Positions 52,373 through 60,965 of a stretch of 64,000 nt of DNA are shown here, in pieces. The stretch comes from Burkholderiales bacterium 70-64 (GTDB lineage Bacteria; Pseudomonadota; Gammaproteobacteria; Burkholderiales; Burkholderiaceae_E), in contig MKUQ01000010.1 of assembly GCA_001898645.1 (NCBI GenBank), forward strand, positions 1 to 64,000. The letters run 5' to 3'. A model generated the notes under the pieces. It saw nothing but the letters and a program-made list of their open reading frames with translations, was not told where the DNA came from and ran no database searches. The first letter of the stretch is position 1, and each line of letters begins with the position of its first letter. The position numbers and the translations under genes are program-made.

Positions 52373-54040
52373 CTAGCCCGCATGGCCTGCGCTGGCGGGC
52401 ATACACGCGCCGTTGCCTGCCCGGTGAGCGGACATCCAACCTTCGAGCCGTTCCACTTCGCCAGCCTGGAGCCGCAGCCCCAGCTTGGTCCTGCGCCAAA
52501 CTACGTCCGAAGCCTCACTCGCCCATTCTTCGCGCATCAGGTAGCGCAGCTCAGCTTCGTACAGGCTCGACACGATCACGGGGCCCAGATCCTGCAGGCA
52601 ACGCGCATCTCCGACGATGCGATCGACCCGTGAGCCGTACGACTGCGCATAGCGCCGCAGAAGCTCCGTTGGCAACCACGGCCACTGCGCTGCCTTTGCC
52701 TCGACAAAGCGCGCGAAATCGAGATCCGGGCGCCGGGGCGCGCCGATCGTGGCCGACAAGTCGCCGCCAGGCAGCCGTGCGTCGTGGGTCCAGGCGCCCG
52801 CCCGATTGCCGAGCATCGGAGCGAGCAAATCGACCGCCTCCTCGGCGAGCTTGCGGAAGGTTGTGATCTTGCCGCCCCAGACGTTGAGTAGCAGTGCCGG
52901 CGATCGATCGAGTTCGAGCCGGTAGTCGCGGGTCACCGACGATGGATCGCCCGACTCGTCGTCGAGCAGTGGGCGCACGCCCGAAAAGCTCCAGACCACG
53001 TCCGCGCGCTCGATCGACCGGCGAAAATAGCGCTCGACCGACGCGCGCAGATAGTCGATCTCGTCGACATCGATATGGGCATTGCCCGGATCGGCGTGAT
53101 GGTCGACGTCGGTCGTGCCGATCAACGTGAAATCCTGCTCGTAGGGAATCGCGAATACGATTCGGCCGTCAGGATTCTGAAACAGGTAGGCCAAGTCGTG
53201 GCTGAACAGGCGCGGCACGACAATGTGGCTGCCCTTGACCAGGCGCAGACTGTGCGGGCCGTGTTGGTGCAAGACCTCGTCGAGAAAATGCTTGGCCCAG
53301 GGTCCGGTGGCATTTATCAGTGCGCGTGCACTGGTCTCGCTATGCATGCCCTGGCGATCGAGCAGGCGGACGCGCCACCCGCCACCTTCGGGCTTTGCCT
53401 CGACGCAGCGGGTGCGAGTCAGGACCATGGCGCCGCGGTCGGCAGCATCGCGCGCGCACAACACCACCAGGCGGGCATCGTCGACGCGGCCGTCGGAGTA
53501 AACGAAGGCCCGGCTGAATCCCGGCTTCAGCGGCTCGCCGGCCGGGTGTTCCGCCAGCAGAATCGAGTTGGACGCCGGCAGGATCTCACGCCGAGCCAGG
53601 TGATCGTAGAGCCAGATGCCGGCCCGCATTATCCAGACCGGCCGCATCGACGGATCGTGCGGCATCACGAATCGCAGTGGCTGCATGATATGGGGCGCCG
53701 AGCGCAGCAGCGACTCGCGCTCGAGCAGCGACTTGCGGACCAGCCGGAATTCGTAACGCTCGAGGTAGCGCAGTCCGCCGTGGATCAGCTTGGTTGAAGC
53801 CGACGAGGTGTGCGAGGCGAGATCATCTTGCTCGCACAGCAGTACCGACAGGCCGCGGCCGGCGGCGTCGCGAGCGATGCCCGCGCCGTTGACGCCACCA
53901 CCGACAACCAGCACGTCATGGTCGAAACGCGCCGGGCCCGGGCCCCGAGGGTTGACGCCTGGATTGCCGGCACTACCGGAAACGTCGAAGCTGCTGGAAG
54001 CGTCAGGACGGCCGGAATAGCCGGGACTGGGTCTGAGCAT
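52373..54040 (-). CDS. glpD: Aerobic glycerol-3-phosphate dehydrogenase
   Basis: FAD-dependent, membrane-associated enzyme (555 aa) that oxidises glycerol 3-phosphate to dihydroxyacetone phosphate and feeds electrons to quinone. The FAD motif is DVLVVGGGVNGAGIARDAAG, followed by the GlpD signatures SSASTKLIHGGLRYLE, VKGSHIVVPRLF, IGTTDVDHH and NVWGGKITTFRKLAEEA. An N-terminal extension of about 38 residues precedes the dinucleotide fold; a start inside it cannot be excluded. It is divergent from glpR-glpK across a clear operator. Confidence 0.94.
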   Translation of the reverse strand: MLRPSPGYSGRPDASSSFDVSGSAGNPGVNPRGPGPARFDHDVLVVGGGVNGAGIARDAAGRGLSVLLCEQDDLASHTSSASTKLIHGGLRYLERYEFRLVRKSLLERESLLRSAPHIMQPLRFVMPHDPSMRPVWIMRAGIWLYDHLARREILPASNSILLAEHPAGEPLKPGFSRAFVYSDGRVDDARLVVLCARDAADRGAMVLTRTRCVEAKPEGGGWRVRLLDRQGMHSETSARALINATGPWAKHFLDEVLHQHGPHSLRLVKGSHIVVPRLFSHDLAYLFQNPDGRIVFAIPYEQDFTLIGTTDVDHHADPGNAHIDVDEIDYLRASVERYFRRSIERADVVWSFSGVRPLLDDESGDPSSVTRDYRLELDRSPALLLNVWGGKITTFRKLAEEAVDLLAPMLGNRAGAWTHDARLPGGDLSATIGAPRRPDLDFARFVEAKAAQWPWLPTELLRRYAQSYGSRVDRIVGDARCLQDLGPVIVSSLYEAELRYLMREEWASEASDVVWRRTKLGLRLQAGEVERLEGWMSAHRAGNGACMPASAGHAG

Positions 54041-54132
54041 GGTCTGCGCCTGCGCGCCCTTGTCTTGAAAACGGCCCGGCTTCGAACCGAATCGCCTTCA
54101 AAATGATTGGGTTGCGAAATGACACGAATTCT

Positions 54133-54166
54133 ATATAGTTCGTATTGCGATAAGATCGAACTATAT
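54133..54166. promoter_or_regulatory. Inverted-repeat operator between glpD and glpR (candidate GlpR site)
   Basis: Perfect 10-bp arms ATATAGTTCG (54133-54142) and CGAACTATAT (54157-54166) with a 14-bp spacer, in the 232-bp divergent region. Further TTCGA/TCGAA half-sites occur just downstream (54167-54210). DeoR-family GlpR proteins bind TTCG-containing, AT-rich palindromes, so this is the likely site controlling both transcripts. Confidence 0.65.
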
Positions 54167-54272
54167 CGAACCTGAAGAAGGTCTGCAAAACTCGTTCGAA
54201 ACTGGTCGAATGGATGCGATGATTCGGTTACCGATTTGACAACGAGCAAGAGCCAGCCTCTGACAACCATTG

Positions 54273-55097
54273 ATGTCGCTCAATCCCCGTCAGCAACGCC
54301 TGCTCGACGAGGTCGCCCGCGACGGTGCGATTTCGGTCGAGATTCTTGCCAACCGGCTCGAGGTCACCCCGCAAACAGTTCGCCGCGACGTCAGGACGCT
54401 GGTCAGCGCCGGGCTGCTGTCGCGCTTTCACGGCGGCGTGGCCGTACCCGACTCGACGACCCGCAACCTCGGCTACGCGCAAAGGCAGGCGCTCAACGCC
54501 GACGGCAAGCGCAGGATCGCAATCGAGGTCGCGCGTCGGATTCCCGACGGCAGTTCGCTGATCCTCAACCTCGGCACCACGGTCGAGGAGGCGTCCCGCG
54601 CGCTGGTCCATCACGACCGCCTGCGAGTGGTGACGAACAATCCGAACGTTGCTGCGATTCTCGTGCATGCGCCCAATGCCGAGGTGATGCTCGCCGGCGG
54701 TCTGGTGCGCGCGCACGACCACGGTATCGTCGGCGAAGCCACGGTCGACTTCGTGCGTCAGTTCAAGGTCGACTTCGCGCTGATCGGGATTTCGGGGATC
54801 GAGAGTGATGGCACGCTGCGCGACTTCGACTTTCGCGAAGTCAAAGTCGCGCAACAAATCATCGGCGCAGCACGCGAAGTCTGGCTGCTCGCCGACCATA
54901 GCAAGTTCGAGCGCCGAGCGATGGTCGAAGTAGGCCATCTGTCACAGGTCGACGTGCTGGTGACCGATGTGCCGCTGCGCGAGCCTTTCACGTCGCTGCT
55001 GCGCGAAACAAGTGTGCGCTGCCTGGTAGCCGGGCAGGTCGACACCGCAGCCGATCCGATAAGCGAGCGTACCGGCGCGGTGGACGGACGCGCATGA
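54273..55097 (+). CDS. glpR: DeoR-family regulator (GlpR-like)
   Basis: Repressor of 274 aa. The N-terminal DeoR helix-turn-helix reads [20 protein letters not shown] followed by [13 protein letters not shown]. The C-terminal sugar-phosphate-binding domain has [48 protein letters not shown] and the Lys-containing [16 protein letters not shown]. This matches glycerol 3-phosphate repressors. ATG 54273 is preferred over the TTG immediately before it. glpK follows after 16 bp, and glpD is divergent, so all three are likely under its control. Confidence 0.9.
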   Translation: MSLNPRQQRLLDEVARDGAISVEILANRLEVTPQTVRRDVRTLVSAGLLSRFHGGVAVPDSTTRNLGYAQRQALNADGKRRIAIEVARRIPDGSSLILNLGTTVEEASRALVHHDRLRVVTNNPNVAAILVHAPNAEVMLAGGLVRAHDHGIVGEATVDFVRQFKVDFALIGISGIESDGTLRDFDFREVKVAQQIIGAAREVWLLADHSKFERRAMVEVGHLSQVDVLVTDVPLREPFTSLLRETSVRCLVAGQVDTAADPISERTGAVDGRA

Positions 55098-55113
55098 CCT
55101 CACGGAAGCCCAC

Positions 55114-56595
55114 GTGAAATACCTGCTGGCCTTGGATCAGGGCACGTCAAGTTCGCGCAGTATCGTCTTCGATACGAGCGGCGCCATCGTTGCGCAGGCC
55201 CAGCGTGAGCTCCATCAGAGCTATCCGCAGCCGGGCAGAGTCGAGCACGATCCGCTCGAGATCTGGAACACTCAGATCGAGACCGCGCGTGAGGCGCTTG
55301 CAGTCGCGGGCCTCGAGATCAGTGAAATCGCTGCGCTGGGCATCACGAACCAGCGCGAGACCACGGTGGTCTGGGAGCGCGCCAGCGGCCGACCGATCCA
55401 TCCGGCCATCGTCTGGCAGGATCGGCGTGGCGAACCGTTGTGCGAGGAGTTGCGCCAGGCTGGCCTTGCACCGACGATCGCGCAGCGCACCGGGTTGGTC
55501 ATCGATGCCTATTTCTCGGCCACGAAGATCCGCTGGATCCTGGATCACGTACCCGGGGGGCGCCAGGCTGCCGAACGCGGCGAACTCGCTTTCGGCACGG
55601 TAGACAGCTGGCTCGTTTGGCAATTGACCGCCGGACGGCTGCACGTGACCGATGTCAGCAACGCCTCGCGCACGATGCTGTACGACATCCGGCGCGGCGC
55701 CTGGGATGGCGAACTGCTTGCCGCCTTGCAGATACCCCGTTCGATGCTGCCGACGGTCCATCCGTCCAGCTACCTCTATGGCGAAACGGAAGCCGCGCTA
55801 TTCGGCGCACCGCTGCTGATCGGCGGGATCGCCGGCGACCAGCAGTCGGCGCTGTTCGGCCAGGCCTGCTTCAATGCCGGCATGGCCAAGAATACCTACG
55901 GCACCGGATGCTTCATGCTGATGCACACCGGTGGGAACTTCGAATCGTCGACTCACGGTCTGGTAGCGACCGCAGCCGCCCAACCTTCGAATCTGAGGCA
56001 ATACGCGCTCGAGGGCAGCGTGTTCATCGGTGGAGCAGTGGTGCAATGGCTCCGCGACGGCTTGCATGCGATCAAGAGTTCGTCCGACGTGGAGGCGCTG
56101 GCCGAGTCGGTTCCTGATGCGGGTGGCGTCGTACTCGTGCCGGCCTTCACCGGCTTGGGTGCACCATACTGGCGCCCTGAAGTCAAAGGCGTGATAAGCG
56201 GGTTGACCCGTGGCAGCACAATCGCGCACATCGCGCGCGCCGCTCTCGAGTCGATTGCCTTTCAGGTTGCCGCGCTGTTGCAGGCGATGCAGCGCGACGG
56301 CGGTTTACCGATCACCGAGTTGCGGGTCGACGGCGGCGCCTGCGTCAACAACCTGTTGATGCAGTTCCAGGCCGATCTACTCGGCATCCCGGTCGTACGA
56401 CCCGGCATCGTCGAAACCACTGCGCTCGGCGCCGCCTATCTGGCCGGGCTTTCGGCCGGCATCTGGGGCGGCCTGGATGAACTATCGCGGCAGTGGCGTG
56501 CCGAGCGCCTTTTCGAGCCGGCGATGGATCGTGCGCATGCCGCTGGCCTGATGCAGGCCTGGGAGCATGCAGTACGACGAACGGTCGCCGACTGA
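55114..56595 (+). CDS. glpK: Glycerol kinase
   Basis: FGGY-family kinase (493 aa) that phosphorylates glycerol to glycerol 3-phosphate. The start is GTG. Marks are the N-terminal ATP-phosphate loop [82 protein letters not shown] and the C-terminal [20 protein letters not shown]. Together with glpD it completes entry of glycerol into glycolysis. No glycerol facilitator (glpF) gene is present here. Confidence 0.96.
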   Translation: MKYLLALDQGTSSSRSIVFDTSGAIVAQAQRELHQSYPQPGRVEHDPLEIWNTQIETAREALAVAGLEISEIAALGITNQRETTVVWERASGRPIHPAIVWQDRRGEPLCEELRQAGLAPTIAQRTGLVIDAYFSATKIRWILDHVPGGRQAAERGELAFGTVDSWLVWQLTAGRLHVTDVSNASRTMLYDIRRGAWDGELLAALQIPRSMLPTVHPSSYLYGETEAALFGAPLLIGGIAGDQQSALFGQACFNAGMAKNTYGTGCFMLMHTGGNFESSTHGLVATAAAQPSNLRQYALEGSVFIGGAVVQWLRDGLHAIKSSSDVEALAESVPDAGGVVLVPAFTGLGAPYWRPEVKGVISGLTRGSTIAHIARAALESIAFQVAALLQAMQRDGGLPITELRVDGGACVNNLLMQFQADLLGIPVVRPGIVETTALGAAYLAGLSAGIWGGLDELSRQWRAERLFEPAMDRAHAAGLMQAWEHAVRRTVAD

Positions 56596-56754
56596 TCCGC
56601 GCGGCATGGCAACCGTCGCCCGATACACTGTCGCTCGATCACGGCGATTCGTCCGGATCGATGCGCAGTGCATCGATGCCGATCTCGCGCCCCAGGGAAG
56701 GTGAACCGATCTCGGGGTTCTCCTCGAGCGCGTCGGGCACAGCGGCAGCGAGCC

Positions 56755-57405
56755 TCACCCCGCCCCGAGCACCCCCGGCTTGCCGGCCTGCCAGCGCGCA
56801 TGCTCGGTACCCAGCAGCTGCGCGTGCTCGCGTTCCTCGGCGGCCAGCTCGCGGTAGAGCTGACGCTCGGGCGAGCCTTCCGGCGCCCGGTTGGCGCACT
56901 CGGCGAACCAGCTCGCCGCCCGGTTCTCCAGCGCGATGGCGATGCGGAACAGGTTCGACGGATCGGCCGGGCGGTGCTCGACGCCGCCGAAGATCGCCGC
57001 GAGCTCGACGCCCACGCCCGCCTGCAGGTCGGGAACCTGCGCGTGATAGCGCCGCGACAGCGTCTCCATGTGCTCGTGCTCCATGGCGGCGAGCGCACCG
57101 AAGAGGTCCTTCATGAGCGGATCCTGGCTCTCGATGGCGGCGCGCCGGTAGAACGCCTGGCCGCCGAGCTCGATCTCGAACGCCTTGCGGATGCCCTCGA
57201 GCGCCGCGGCGCCCTCCAGGCGGGGCGGCGCATCGACGATCTCGAGGCCGCCGCCGCAGTGCGGGCAGCGGCCGTAGGGAAAGGCGAACCCCTCGCTGAC
57301 CTTGGCGCACTGCGTGCAGCGCCACTGCAGGACGGCATCGGCACAGCAGATGTAGACCCCGTCGTCGGCGTCGTCGAGGGGGCGGTGGCATTTCGGGCAC
57401 TGCAT
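56755..57405 (-). CDS. Rubrerythrin-like protein with N-terminal zinc-ribbon/rubredoxin-type Cys pairs
   Basis: Cytosolic non-heme iron protein of 216 aa. The first 55 residues hold Cys pairs CPKC (3-6), CTQC (30-33) and CPHC (47-50), a rubredoxin or zinc-ribbon arrangement. The rest is a ferritin-like four-helix domain with diiron ligands in FEIELGGQAFYRRAA, MEHEHMETL, ALENRAASWF and AAEEREHAQLL. Rubrerythrins reduce peroxide. The gene lies 10 bp after the fused flavoprotein gene, which could provide electrons. This pairing suggests oxidative-stress defence in low-oxygen growth. Confidence 0.88.
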   Translation of the reverse strand: MQCPKCHRPLDDADDGVYICCADAVLQWRCTQCAKVSEGFAFPYGRCPHCGGGLEIVDAPPRLEGAAALEGIRKAFEIELGGQAFYRRAAIESQDPLMKDLFGALAAMEHEHMETLSRRYHAQVPDLQAGVGVELAAIFGGVEHRPADPSNLFRIAIALENRAASWFAECANRAPEGSPERQLYRELAAEEREHAQLLGTEHARWQAGKPGVLGAG

Positions 57406-57415
57406 GGCGCGCTCC

Positions 57416-59758
57416 TCAGTTCGGTGCCGTCGCGGCGAGCGGGATGGGCGGCACGAAGGCCTCGATGTCCTCCATTGTGACCGGCCAGCGGCGCGGCCGG
57501 CCCTGCAGCCAGGTCGCGATGGCGCGTGCCGCGCGGCGGCCGGCGCTCATCGCCAGGATCACGGTGGCCCCGCCGGTGACGATGTCGCCGCCGGCGAACA
57601 CGCCGGGCAGGTTGGTCGCCTGGGTACGTTCGTCGGCCACGATGTAGCCCCACTTGTTCAGCGCCAGGCCCTGGGTGGCCTGGCCGACGATGGGGTTGGC
57701 CTTGGTGCCCAGCGCGTAGATCACGGTGTCGCACTCCCATTCGACGAACTCGCCCAGCGGCACCGGCGAGCGCCGCCCGCGCTCGTCGGGTTCGCCCAGC
57801 GCCATCTTCTGCACCCGGATGCCGCGCACGTCGCCCTCGTCGTCGAGCAGGATCTCCACCGGCGCGTGCAGGAAGCTGAACTCGATGCCCTCCTCCCTGG
57901 CATGGCGCAGCTCCTCCACGCGCGCCGGCGCCTCGGCCTCCGAGCGGCGATAGACGCAGCGCACGTGCGCCGCGCCCACGCGCTTGGCCACGCGCAGGCA
58001 GTCCATGGCGGTGTTGCCGGCGCCGATGACCACCACGCTCTCGCCCAGGCTGACGGGCGTGTCGTGGTAGGGGAACTCGTCGCCGCCCATCAGGTTCACG
58101 CGGGTGAGGAACTCGTTGGCCGAATAGACCTGCCCGGCGAACTCGCCGGGGATGCCCAGGAAGGCCGGCGCGCCGGCCCCGGCGGCGATGAACACCGCGT
58201 CGAAGCCCATCTTCTCGACGAGTTGCGGCACGGCGAAGGTCTTGCCGATCACCTTGTTGGTCTCGAAGCGCACGCCGCAGTCCTTCAGGCGCTGGACTTC
58301 GCGGTCGATGATGTCGCGCGGCAGCCGGAACGACGGGATGCCGTAGCGCAACACGCCGCCCACCACGTGCAGCGCCTCGTAGACGGTGACCTCGGCGCCG
58401 TACTTGACCAGGTCGGCCGCGGCGGCGAGCCCGCCCGGCCCGGAGCCGACGATCGCGACGTTGCCCAGCGTGGTCTCGAAGCACGGCGGCTCCGCCCTGT
58501 GCGGCCGCGCGTTGTCGCCGACGAAGCGCTCGAGCCGGCCGATCGCCACCGGCTCCATCTTGGCCTTGACGAGCACGCACTGCGCCTCGCACTGGCTCTC
58601 CTGCGGACAGACGCGCCCGCACACCGACGGGAAGATGCTCGACTCGTGGATCGCGCCGACGGCGCCCTCGAGGTCGCGCACCATCAGGTGGCGGATGAAG
58701 CGCGGGATATCGATGCTGACCGGACAGCCGTCGATGCAGGTGGGCTTGAGGCACTGGATGCAGCGCTCGGCCTCGCGCAGCGCCGCGGCCCAGTTGTAGC
58801 CGAGGTTCACCTCGGCGAAGCTCTGCGAACGCTCGACGGGATCGCGCTCGGGCATCTTGACCTGGTGGCGCTCCAACGTCGAGAACTTCTTGTAGGTGCG
58901 CTTGCCCTCCACGAACAGCTTCTGCTCGATGCTGCAGACATGGGCCACATCCTCGTTGGCCACCGCCTCCTGCTTGCGAAAGCGCTTCTGCCGCGCGTGC
59001 AGCTCCTTGAAATCGACCTGGTGGCCGTCGAAGTCGGGGCCGTCGACGCATGCGAACTTCACCTCGCCGCCCACGGTGACGCGACACGAGCCGCACATGC
59101 CGGTGCCGTCGACCATGATGGTGTTGAGCGACACCATGGTCTTGACGCCGTACGGCCGCGTGGTGTCGGTACAGGCGTGCATCATCGGCATCGGGCCGAT
59201 CGCCACCACCAGATCGGGCTCGTCGCGCTCGAGCACGTCCGCGAGCGCGGCGGTGACGAAGCCGGGCCGTCCGGTGCTGCCGTCGTCGGTGCACACGATC
59301 AGCTCGTCGGCATACTCGGCCAGCTTGTCGGCCCAGAACACCAGGTCCTTGTTGCGAAAGCCGACGATGCAGGTGGTGCGGTTGCCGGCCTGCTTGAACG
59401 CGCGCAGCTGCGGGAAGATCGGCGCGACCCCGAGCCCGCCGCCCACCAGCACCACGTGGCCGACCTGCTCGATGTGTTGCGGCAGACCGAGCGGGCCGAC
59501 GAAGTCGTCGAAGTCGTCGCCCTCGGCGTAGTTGTCGCGCATCTCGCGGGTGGTCTTGCCGAGCGCCTGCACCACCACCGTCACCGTGCCGCGCCCGCGA
59601 TCGTAGTCGGCCACGGTGAGAGGAATGCGTTCGCCGCCCTCGGACAGGCGCAGCATCACGAAATGTCCCGGCTCGGCGGCCATCGCCACGTCCTGTGCGC
59701 GGACCTCCCACAGAAAGGAGTTCTCCGAAAAGACCTCGCGGCGAACGATCGTGTACAT
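57416..59758 (-). CDS. Fused ferredoxin-NADP reductase / glutamate-synthase-small-subunit-like protein (SudB-SudA, NfnB-NfnA type)
   Basis: Flavo-iron-sulfur protein of 780 aa joining two normally separate subunits. Residues 1-280 are a PyrK/SudB-type FAD- and NAD-binding module (GHFVMLRLSEGGERIPLTV, VVLVGGGLGVAPIFPQ, 2Fe-2S Cys in GTGMCGSCRVTV). Residues 320-780 are a GltD-like module with 4Fe-4S Cys in ERCIQCLKPTCIDGCPV and CGRVCPQESQCEAQC. It also has two Rossmann motifs, VAIVGSGPGGLAAAADL and VVVIGAGNTAMDCLRV. Known relatives act as NADH-dependent ferredoxin:NADP oxidoreductase or sulfide dehydrogenase. The start ATG 59758 has GGAG upstream. The electron partner here is unknown. Confidence 0.88.
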   Translation of the reverse strand: MYTIVRREVFSENSFLWEVRAQDVAMAAEPGHFVMLRLSEGGERIPLTVADYDRGRGTVTVVVQALGKTTREMRDNYAEGDDFDDFVGPLGLPQHIEQVGHVVLVGGGLGVAPIFPQLRAFKQAGNRTTCIVGFRNKDLVFWADKLAEYADELIVCTDDGSTGRPGFVTAALADVLERDEPDLVVAIGPMPMMHACTDTTRPYGVKTMVSLNTIMVDGTGMCGSCRVTVGGEVKFACVDGPDFDGHQVDFKELHARQKRFRKQEAVANEDVAHVCSIEQKLFVEGKRTYKKFSTLERHQVKMPERDPVERSQSFAEVNLGYNWAAALREAERCIQCLKPTCIDGCPVSIDIPRFIRHLMVRDLEGAVGAIHESSIFPSVCGRVCPQESQCEAQCVLVKAKMEPVAIGRLERFVGDNARPHRAEPPCFETTLGNVAIVGSGPGGLAAAADLVKYGAEVTVYEALHVVGGVLRYGIPSFRLPRDIIDREVQRLKDCGVRFETNKVIGKTFAVPQLVEKMGFDAVFIAAGAGAPAFLGIPGEFAGQVYSANEFLTRVNLMGGDEFPYHDTPVSLGESVVVIGAGNTAMDCLRVAKRVGAAHVRCVYRRSEAEAPARVEELRHAREEGIEFSFLHAPVEILLDDEGDVRGIRVQKMALGEPDERGRRSPVPLGEFVEWECDTVIYALGTKANPIVGQATQGLALNKWGYIVADERTQATNLPGVFAGGDIVTGGATVILAMSAGRRAARAIATWLQGRPRRWPVTMEDIEAFVPPIPLAATAPN

Positions 59759-60069
59759 CGGGGAGCTCCGGTCCGTAGGCGTCGGGGGGCCATTGTGCAT
59801 GATCGGCCGGCGTGCGGAGCATCTTTCGAGCGCATCGGCGCGCGACGTCGCGCGCCTCGCCGCAGCCCTCCATTGCCCCGCCCGTGCCGAAACGAATCTC
59901 GTTCGAATATGCCGCGGCACGCGCACCCCGCTTCCGTGGCCCACGAGCCTGTCACGCTGCCCCGTGCGCGGCTGATAGACTGGATTGCTCCGCGCGCGCC
60001 GACCGGCTCGCGCCTGGCGCCTCCGCCCCCGGAGGTACCAGCCTCTTTCACGAGCCTCGTCCGCCTCCC
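59759..60069. other. 311-bp divergent intergenic region
   Basis: It separates the minus-strand flavoprotein gene from gmk and must contain both promoters. A TAGACT hexamer at 59976-59981 is a possible -10 for gmk, without a convincing -35 at standard spacing. I see no RNA gene or mobile element in it. Readable frames across it are extensions of gmk and of the flavoprotein gene and lack family similarity. Confidence 0.5.
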
Positions 60070-60717
60070 ATGACCGCTCCCGTTTCCAAGGCCGGCAACC
60101 TGTTCGTCGTCGCCGCACCCTCCGGCGCCGGAAAGACCTCCCTGGTGCGCGCGCTCCTGGCCGAACGTCCGACCATGCAGCTGTCGGTGTCGTTCACCAC
60201 CCGCCCCCCGCGCCCGGGCGAAGTCGACGGCCGCGACTACGTGTTCGTCGACGCGGCCGATTTCACGCGCCGCCGCGAAGCCGGCGAGTTCCTCGAATGG
60301 GCCGAGGTGCACGGCAACCTGTACGCCACCTCGCGGGCCTGGATCGAGGACCGCATGGCCGCCGGCGTCGATATCGTGCTCGAGATCGACTGGCAGGGCG
60401 CGGTCCAGGTGCAGCGGCTGTTCGCCGACGCGGTGGGCATCTTCGTCGTTCCGCCGTCGATCGATGCGCTGCGGGAGCGCCTGATGCAGCGCGGCCAGGA
60501 CAGCACCGAGGTGATCGAGCGCCGCGTCGAAGCCGCCGAGGCCGAATTGAAGCAGGCTCATCGCTTTCAATATGTTATTATTAATCAAGAGTTTGCAAGT
60601 GCGTTGGGCGATCTGCGCACGATCGTCGAAGCCGCCCGGCTGCGCTTTTCCAAACAGCATGCCCGGCATCCGGCCACGTTCGCCGCGCTGGGCATCCCGA
60701 ACCGAAGACAGGTGTGA
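60070..60717 (+). CDS. gmk: Guanylate kinase
   Basis: Essential enzyme (215 aa) that phosphorylates GMP to GDP with ATP. It has the P-loop [11 protein letters not shown] at residues 17-27, the GMP-binding [19 protein letters not shown] and [13 protein letters not shown], and [13 protein letters not shown]. The ATG at 60070 gives the usual length. The stop is followed after one base by rpoZ. It starts the conserved series gmk-rpoZ-spoT. Confidence 0.97.
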   Translation: MTAPVSKAGNLFVVAAPSGAGKTSLVRALLAERPTMQLSVSFTTRPPRPGEVDGRDYVFVDAADFTRRREAGEFLEWAEVHGNLYATSRAWIEDRMAAGVDIVLEIDWQGAVQVQRLFADAVGIFVVPPSIDALRERLMQRGQDSTEVIERRVEAAEAELKQAHRFQYVIINQEFASALGDLRTIVEAARLRFSKQHARHPATFAALGIPNRRQV

Positions 60718-60718
60718 A

Positions 60719-60922
60719 ATGGCCCGCATTACCGTCGAAGACGCCCTGAAGCAGATCCCCAACCGTTTCGAGCTGGCGCTCGCCGCCACCTACCGCGCGC
60801 GCATGCTGGCCCAGGGGCACACGCCCAAGGTCGAATCCAAGGACAAGCCCACCGTCACCGCCCTGCGCGAAATCGCCGCGGGCAAGGTCGGCGCCGAGAT
60901 GCTCCGACGCGTCCCCACCTGA
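60719..60922 (+). CDS. rpoZ: RNA polymerase omega subunit
   Basis: Small RNA polymerase subunit (67 aa) that helps assemble the beta' subunit and forms part of a ppGpp site. It begins [20 protein letters not shown] and contains [14 protein letters not shown], both typical. It is separated from gmk by a single base (TGAAATG) and precedes spoT by 43 bp. Confidence 0.97.
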   Translation: MARITVEDALKQIPNRFELALAATYRARMLAQGHTPKVESKDKPTVTALREIAAGKVGAEMLRRVPT

Positions 60923-60965
60923 TACGCTCCCGGCCGGGCCTCGCCCGGCCGCCGCGGATGCCGCG

